A stretch of DNA of 8,390 nt. Origin: Desulfobulbaceae bacterium UBA5173 (GTDB taxonomy: Bacteria > Desulfobacterota > Desulfobulbia > Desulfobulbales > Desulfobulbaceae). The notes below the pieces were generated by a model, which was given only the letters and a program-made list of their open reading frames with translations, ran no database searches and was not told the origin of the DNA. The position numbers and the translations under genes are program-made. The DNA is taken from NCBI GenBank assembly GCA_002413355.1, contig DHWV01000019.1:1-8390 (forward strand), read 5' to 3'. Within the stretch, counting starts at the first letter, position 1. The number at the start of each line of letters is the position of its first letter. Shown in pieces: positions 6,045-8,390 of the stretch.

Positions 6045-6767
6045 TGATCTCATATTCAATCCCTTTGGCCATAATGTCGATTCTGTAATCAGCTTCTTTT
6101 CTATCCTGCGGGCATCATCATGTGGAATACCGCAGGCCACAACATCATGGACATGAATGACATTCTTTCCCTGCATATCTCGGATAGCCTCATGAAACTT
6201 TCGTTCTGATATTTTCTCAATAGCATCTTCAACATGCTGTTTATATCGTTCTTGCCATCTGTTTTTAGTGATCCACACATAGCTCATTCCATGAATCGTT
6301 TTGTATCCATCTCTTGACTTTGTCAAGGCAAAAGCTTTTATCTTTTCCGTCTCTGTTCCATCTTTCATAATTTTAGCAATTTCGTCTCCTGTGAAGTTTG
6401 GCTCTTTGTAGGTGTGCCGATAGACAACGTAATTACCAGAAGGCTGATACGCATCAATACAGAAGACTAACGGAACACAAACCAATGATGCTCAACCCCA
6501 TAGGCGATGATTGCTCTCTGCAAACATGGAAATGCAGCTTGGAGCAAGTGGATTGTTCATGATGATGGACATAAAAAGACCTGTATCAACATTGGTATAT
6601 CCGATAATCTGAGTTCCTGTATGCACTTCGCCAGTTTTGATCGTTTCGGCAAGTTCATCAAGTACCACACGAAGACCATTGCTTCCACCGATAGAAGCAG
6701 CTACTACATTAGGATTGAATATATCTCCAAAAAAATAGCGGCAAATGCCTAAGTTAAAATCTGTCAT
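6042..6767 (-). pseudogene. GIY-YIG nuclease-domain gene interrupted by an in-frame TGA
   Basis: Two open stretches (6767-6492, 91 residues, and 6485-6042, 147 residues) lie in the same frame, separated by TGA 6494-6492 and two sense codons. The first (MTDFNLGICRYFFGDIF onward) is unrecognised. The second carries features of a GIY-YIG nuclease: NYVVYRHT, then after a long insertion YVWITKN, RWQERYKQH, KFHEAI, and finally IPHDDARRIEKKLI with the family glutamate. Numbering from the TTG at 6485, these are residues 18-25, 69-75, 77-84, 97-101 and 120-133. In the second motif the usual glycine is tryptophan. GIY-YIG domains occur in homing endonucleases, repair and restriction enzymes. The gene ends shortly after the domain with KGLNMRS, probably truncated. 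The block is distinctly AT-richer than its neighbours and is bounded by 35-bp direct repeats, which suggests horizontal arrival. Alternatives are two separate genes with restart at TTG 6485, or UGA recoding. Confidence is moderate for the domain and lower for a single interrupted gene. Confidence 0.6.
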
Positions 6768-6796
6768 AACAATATTACTGTTTCTGTAATAATCAT

Positions 6797-6817
6797 GTGG
6801 TGCGCAATGCGCACCAC
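6797..6817 (-). terminator. Perfect hairpin just downstream of the HU-like gene
   Basis: GTGGTGCGC (6797-6805) pairs perfectly with GCGCACCAC (6809-6817) around a three-base loop, seven bases beyond the stop codon of the HU-like gene. The position suits a transcription terminator, but there is no T-run after it on the minus strand (ATGATTATTAC follows). It is at best an atypical intrinsic terminator. It also sits at the edge of the AT-rich block and could be a boundary structure of that insertion. Confidence 0.4.
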
Positions 6818-6823
6818 CCTCCC

Positions 6824-7897
6824 CTACATCCCCACATCCAAAATATCCACCATCCTGCCGTGATAGCTGCTTCTAAGCAGCGCAACCAATCCGGCATGAT
6901 TTTCCACCTTGACGCTCAGGCTACTGACAGCTGAACCGCTGAAGCCGGGCAGCGTGTATGTGCCGTTAGCGGCGGCTGTAACCGCATCGCCTGCCGCGCC
7001 GTGTTCGCTCATCGCCAGCAGACTGAGCAGGAGCTGGCCGCTGCGTGAATCCAGCACAGCCTGAATGCGCAGCCGCTCGGACGCGCTCATCTGGGCGGCG
7101 GTGGCTTTCACATACGGAGCCGCCGCATCGCCAGTTAAGATACCGACATCCTGCGGATTAGGGTGGCCGAAGTTGGTCAAAACAAGAGGCGTGCGCAGCC
7201 TGCGCCCATACGTGCCGGTGCGCAGGGTGCCGTTCTCTGTATAGCGCGTGCTGAGGGAGAGGACATGCTCGTTGTTCCACGGGTCGTTCTGCGGCGGAAT
7301 GTTCGGAACGAAGAGGAGTTCCGTGTCGCTGACGCTGGCGAGCTGGGTCTGCTTCGCGCTGCCGCTGCGCGTGCCTTTGAGCAGGCAGCCGCAGTCTGGC
7401 CTGCTCTTGTCAAAGGCCATGTTGCTGCCGCTTAAACTCAATACTCCCGCGCTGTTAAGCACATCGTTCAGCCCCAGCACTGTGTCTGCGGCGGAGAGGA
7501 TGACCGGTGCCTTCTCCTCCGGCGGTAGGACTTCGATGCGGGCTTTTTGCTGCACAGCCTTGATAAAAGGCTGCGAGACCGAGACCGTGACATCCAGCAG
7601 CTCGTCCATCGGCGGCAGCGGGTCATCCGGCGAGTCCAGGCGCGCGTGCAGCGAGGGCCGGAACGTGCAGGCATCCTCCAGCCTGACCTGCATCCCCTCG
7701 CAGAGCATCTCCCTGATTTCATCCATGCTTCCTTGCAGAACCGCCTTGATCATGTCCGCATTCCAAGTGGGATTCTTCAGGGCAAGCCGGGCCGCGACCT
7801 CGTCGTAGCCGCCGATGCCCTGATGGACAAAGCGGAGTTTGTAGGAGGCAGGCGTGGTCAGCGGGTTCAGCTCAAGCCGGCACTGGATGGTTGCCAT
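6824..7897 (-). CDS. HU/IHF-like DNA-binding-domain protein with DUF4469-like domain
   Basis: The 357-residue N-terminus (about 1-125: MATIQCRLELNPLT, YDEVAARLALKNPTWNADMI, then LCEGMQVRLEDACTFRPSLH) has the layout of the HU/IHF-like domain found in DUF4469 proteins. Residues about 140-245 resemble DUF4469: LSLSGSNMAFDKSRPDCGC, ELLFVPNIPPQNDPWNNE and LSTRYTENGTLRTGTYGRRL. About 250-357 is an extra C-terminal region ending HGRMVDILDVGM that I do not recognise. Cellular function is unknown; DNA binding is inferred from the family. The start is firmly set by AGGAGG five bases before the ATG, and a strong promoter lies upstream. The last 11 complete codons before the final Met fall in the 35-bp direct repeat. 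The gene is apparently monocistronic, transcribed toward the GIY-YIG block. Confidence 0.7.
   Translation of the reverse strand: MATIQCRLELNPLTTPASYKLRFVHQGIGGYDEVAARLALKNPTWNADMIKAVLQGSMDEIREMLCEGMQVRLEDACTFRPSLHARLDSPDDPLPPMDELLDVTVSVSQPFIKAVQQKARIEVLPPEEKAPVILSAADTVLGLNDVLNSAGVLSLSGSNMAFDKSRPDCGCLLKGTRSGSAKQTQLASVSDTELLFVPNIPPQNDPWNNEHVLSLSTRYTENGTLRTGTYGRRLRTPLVLTNFGHPNPQDVGILTGDAAAPYVKATAAQMSASERLRIQAVLDSRSGQLLLSLLAMSEHGAAGDAVTAAANGTYTLPGFSGSAVSSLSVKVENHAGLVALLRSSYHGRMVDILDVGM
6828..6862. repeat. 35-bp direct repeat, HU-gene-proximal copy
   Basis: This is the second copy of the repeat at 5978-6012. It covers the codons for HGRMVDILDVG at the very end of the HU-like gene. A repeat that reconstitutes the 3' end of a gene on one side of an insert is typical of site-specific integration into gene ends, although no integrase gene is present here. 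Confidence 0.95.
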
Positions 7898-7956
7898 GAT
7901 GTCCTCCTGATTGGGTTTAACTTGCTGATGACAGCGGATAAAAAGACCTGTTCCGC

Positions 7957-7985
7957 AGCATACGGAGCGCGGCCCTGGCTGTCAA
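7957..7985 (-). promoter_or_regulatory. Putative strong promoter of the HU-like gene
   Basis: On the minus strand a perfect TTGACA (7985-7980) is followed by a 17-base spacer and TATGCT (7962-7957). Initiation near 7950 would give a leader of about 50 bases before the ATG at 7897, which has an AGGAGG ribosome-binding site. Together these suggest strong expression. Confidence 0.6.
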
Positions 7986-8016
7986 GAGGAAAGACGGCAG
8001 ACTTATGTGTGTTGGT

Positions 8017-8049
8017 GGGAAGGGGGGATGGAGGTGGGAGGGATAAGGG
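8017..8049 (+). other. G-rich tract with possible quadruplex-forming runs
   Basis: Runs of three or more G occur at 8017-8019, 8022-8027, 8036-8038, 8040-8042 and 8047-8049 on the plus strand. The longest connecting loop is eight bases and itself contains GGAGG, slightly beyond the standard quadruplex pattern. The tract lies 30-60 bases upstream of the HU-gene -35 box. No gene is seen in 7990-8074. Confidence 0.35.
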
Positions 8050-8074
8050 AAAACCAACGCAGAAAATTCAGCTA

Positions 8075-8311
8075 TTAATGCTCATATAAAGTAAAATTGG
8101 GGTCAAACCATAACACATAAAATATATTTTGAAATCTGTATCCTACCATTGGGCACTTTCCGTTGAACCGGAATGCCAGCAAGCTGTGCTGATCTTCTGT
8201 AAGAAACTTTGGCACAGAAGCCTTGATGGCCGATACGGATATCTTCTCCCAGCCTAATTGATGCCTTCCTGATTTTTGAATATCATTCCACGTTAAACTT
8301 CTTCGCTTAAA
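8075..8311 (-). pseudogene. 3' fragment of a small toxin-like gene cut by the right repeat
   Basis: The minus strand has 78 open codons ending at TAA 8075-8077. The reading is clearly protein-like: LTWNDIQKSGRHQLGWEKI, ASVPKFLTEDQHSLLAFRFN, GKCPMVGYR, then IFYVLWFDPNFTLYEH. The ending with a hydrophobic strand, WFD and LY-H resembles small conserved proteins of toxin-antitoxin-like loci, but I cannot name the family with certainty. There is no plausible start codon: reading upstream, the frame passes into the inverted repeat at 8314 and ends at a TGA within it. The 5' end was therefore evidently removed by the repeat or IS. It has no antitoxin partner in the window; a partner might lie beyond the IS. 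Confidence 0.6.
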
Positions 8312-8313
8312 TA

Positions 8314-8390
8314 TAACCCAAGTTGTGCCTACATCATTGTTTTTTCAATGCCGTAAGCCAAGATAAAAAGAAAAACCTTCAATTCAAAGC
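8314..8390. repeat. Right terminal inverted repeat of the window, probable IS end
   Basis: These 77 bases are the inverted copy of positions 1-78, lacking one T. The inner edge TAACCC starts immediately after the coding fragment at 8078-8311. Both copies face inward with the same end, so two oppositely oriented copies of the same element probably flank this chromosomal stretch. Confidence 0.85.
8329..8388 (-). mobile_element. Possible C-terminal end of a transposase entering from the right
   Basis: On the minus strand the repeat gives the same reading as at the left end (FELKVFLFILAYGIEKTMM, stop TAG at 8331-8329). The element body would lie beyond the window. The same caveats apply as for the left copy: no catalytic motif is visible and the family is unassigned. 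Confidence 0.35.

Noticed and set aside
5971..6072. Independent 33-codon gene ending in the direct repeat
   Set aside because: It lacks a ribosome-binding site and its upstream part overlaps the GIY-YIG coding frame; a C-terminal remnant is the simpler reading.
6097..6100. Frameshift in an A-run joining the GIY-YIG frame to the HGRMVDILDVG tail
   Set aside because: One added A would give a fluent fusion, but the existing frame continues as expected after the nuclease glutamate (LITEST, then KGLNM), so a shift there is less likely.
6492..6494. UGA as selenocysteine codon
   Set aside because: A short hairpin can be drawn after it, but the loop is long, no SECIS-like apical features are clear, and the residue context is not a redox motif. 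Kept only as an alternative to a nonsense mutation.
1..8390. Whole window as a composite transposon
   Set aside because: The inverted ends would allow it, but the contents include truA and a TPM/LemA pair, which are ordinary chromosomal genes. No resistance or catabolic passenger set is seen, and no target duplications can be inspected.

Overview
The window looks like a bacterial chromosomal contig of roughly 55-58% GC. Its gene content is a large membrane-anchored multiheme cytochrome c, a TPM/LemA pair, a ModC ATPase, TruA, a DUF4469-type HU-like protein and toxin-antitoxin debris. This would fit an anaerobic, cytochrome-rich, repeat-rich Gram-negative such as a member of the Desulfobacterota (for example Desulfobulbales). 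That placement is an inference from gene content; nothing in the window fixes the taxon.

Layout. Positions 1-78 and 8314-8390 are near-identical copies of one sequence in inverted orientation. Each encodes the end of an open frame running in from outside, so both are probably the 3' end of the same insertion sequence. The left copy sits exactly at the end of a VapC-type PIN toxin gene (78-260, minus). That gene also has an internal in-frame deletion of about 75 codons, while its VapB/DUF2281-like antitoxin (238-456, minus) is intact. Next is a 586-residue cytochrome with 11 CXXCH motifs and one CX4CH motif (478-2238, minus). A 167-bp divergent promoter region separates it from a plus-strand run: a secreted, membrane-anchored TPM-domain protein (2406-3215), LemA (3245-3823), a hairpin-rich spacer (3858-3966) and ModC (3992-5047). 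TruA converges from the right (5154-5942, minus).

The segment 5971-6862 is the most unusual part. An AT-richer block carries a gene interrupted by an in-frame TGA, and its second half reads as a GIY-YIG nuclease domain. The block is flanked by a perfect 35-bp direct repeat whose two copies lie exactly 850 bp apart. The repeat encodes the last residues (HGRMVDILDVG) of the adjacent HU-like/DUF4469 gene (6824-7897, minus). The copy near truA appears to be the tail of a second, lost copy or relative of that gene, so the block looks like a mobile or recombinational insertion that kept the host gene's 3' end intact.

Right of the HU-like gene lie its promoter, a G-rich tract, and an unlisted 78-codon 3' fragment of a small toxin-like gene (8075-8311, minus) cut by the right-hand inverted repeat.

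Functionally, the cytochrome is a periplasmic electron-transfer protein. TPM and LemA are envelope proteins often found together. ModC would energise molybdate uptake with ModA/ModB encoded elsewhere. TruA is housekeeping. Both window edges carry disrupted toxin-type genes next to IS ends, and the GIY-YIG block is a separate scar of mobile-DNA activity.
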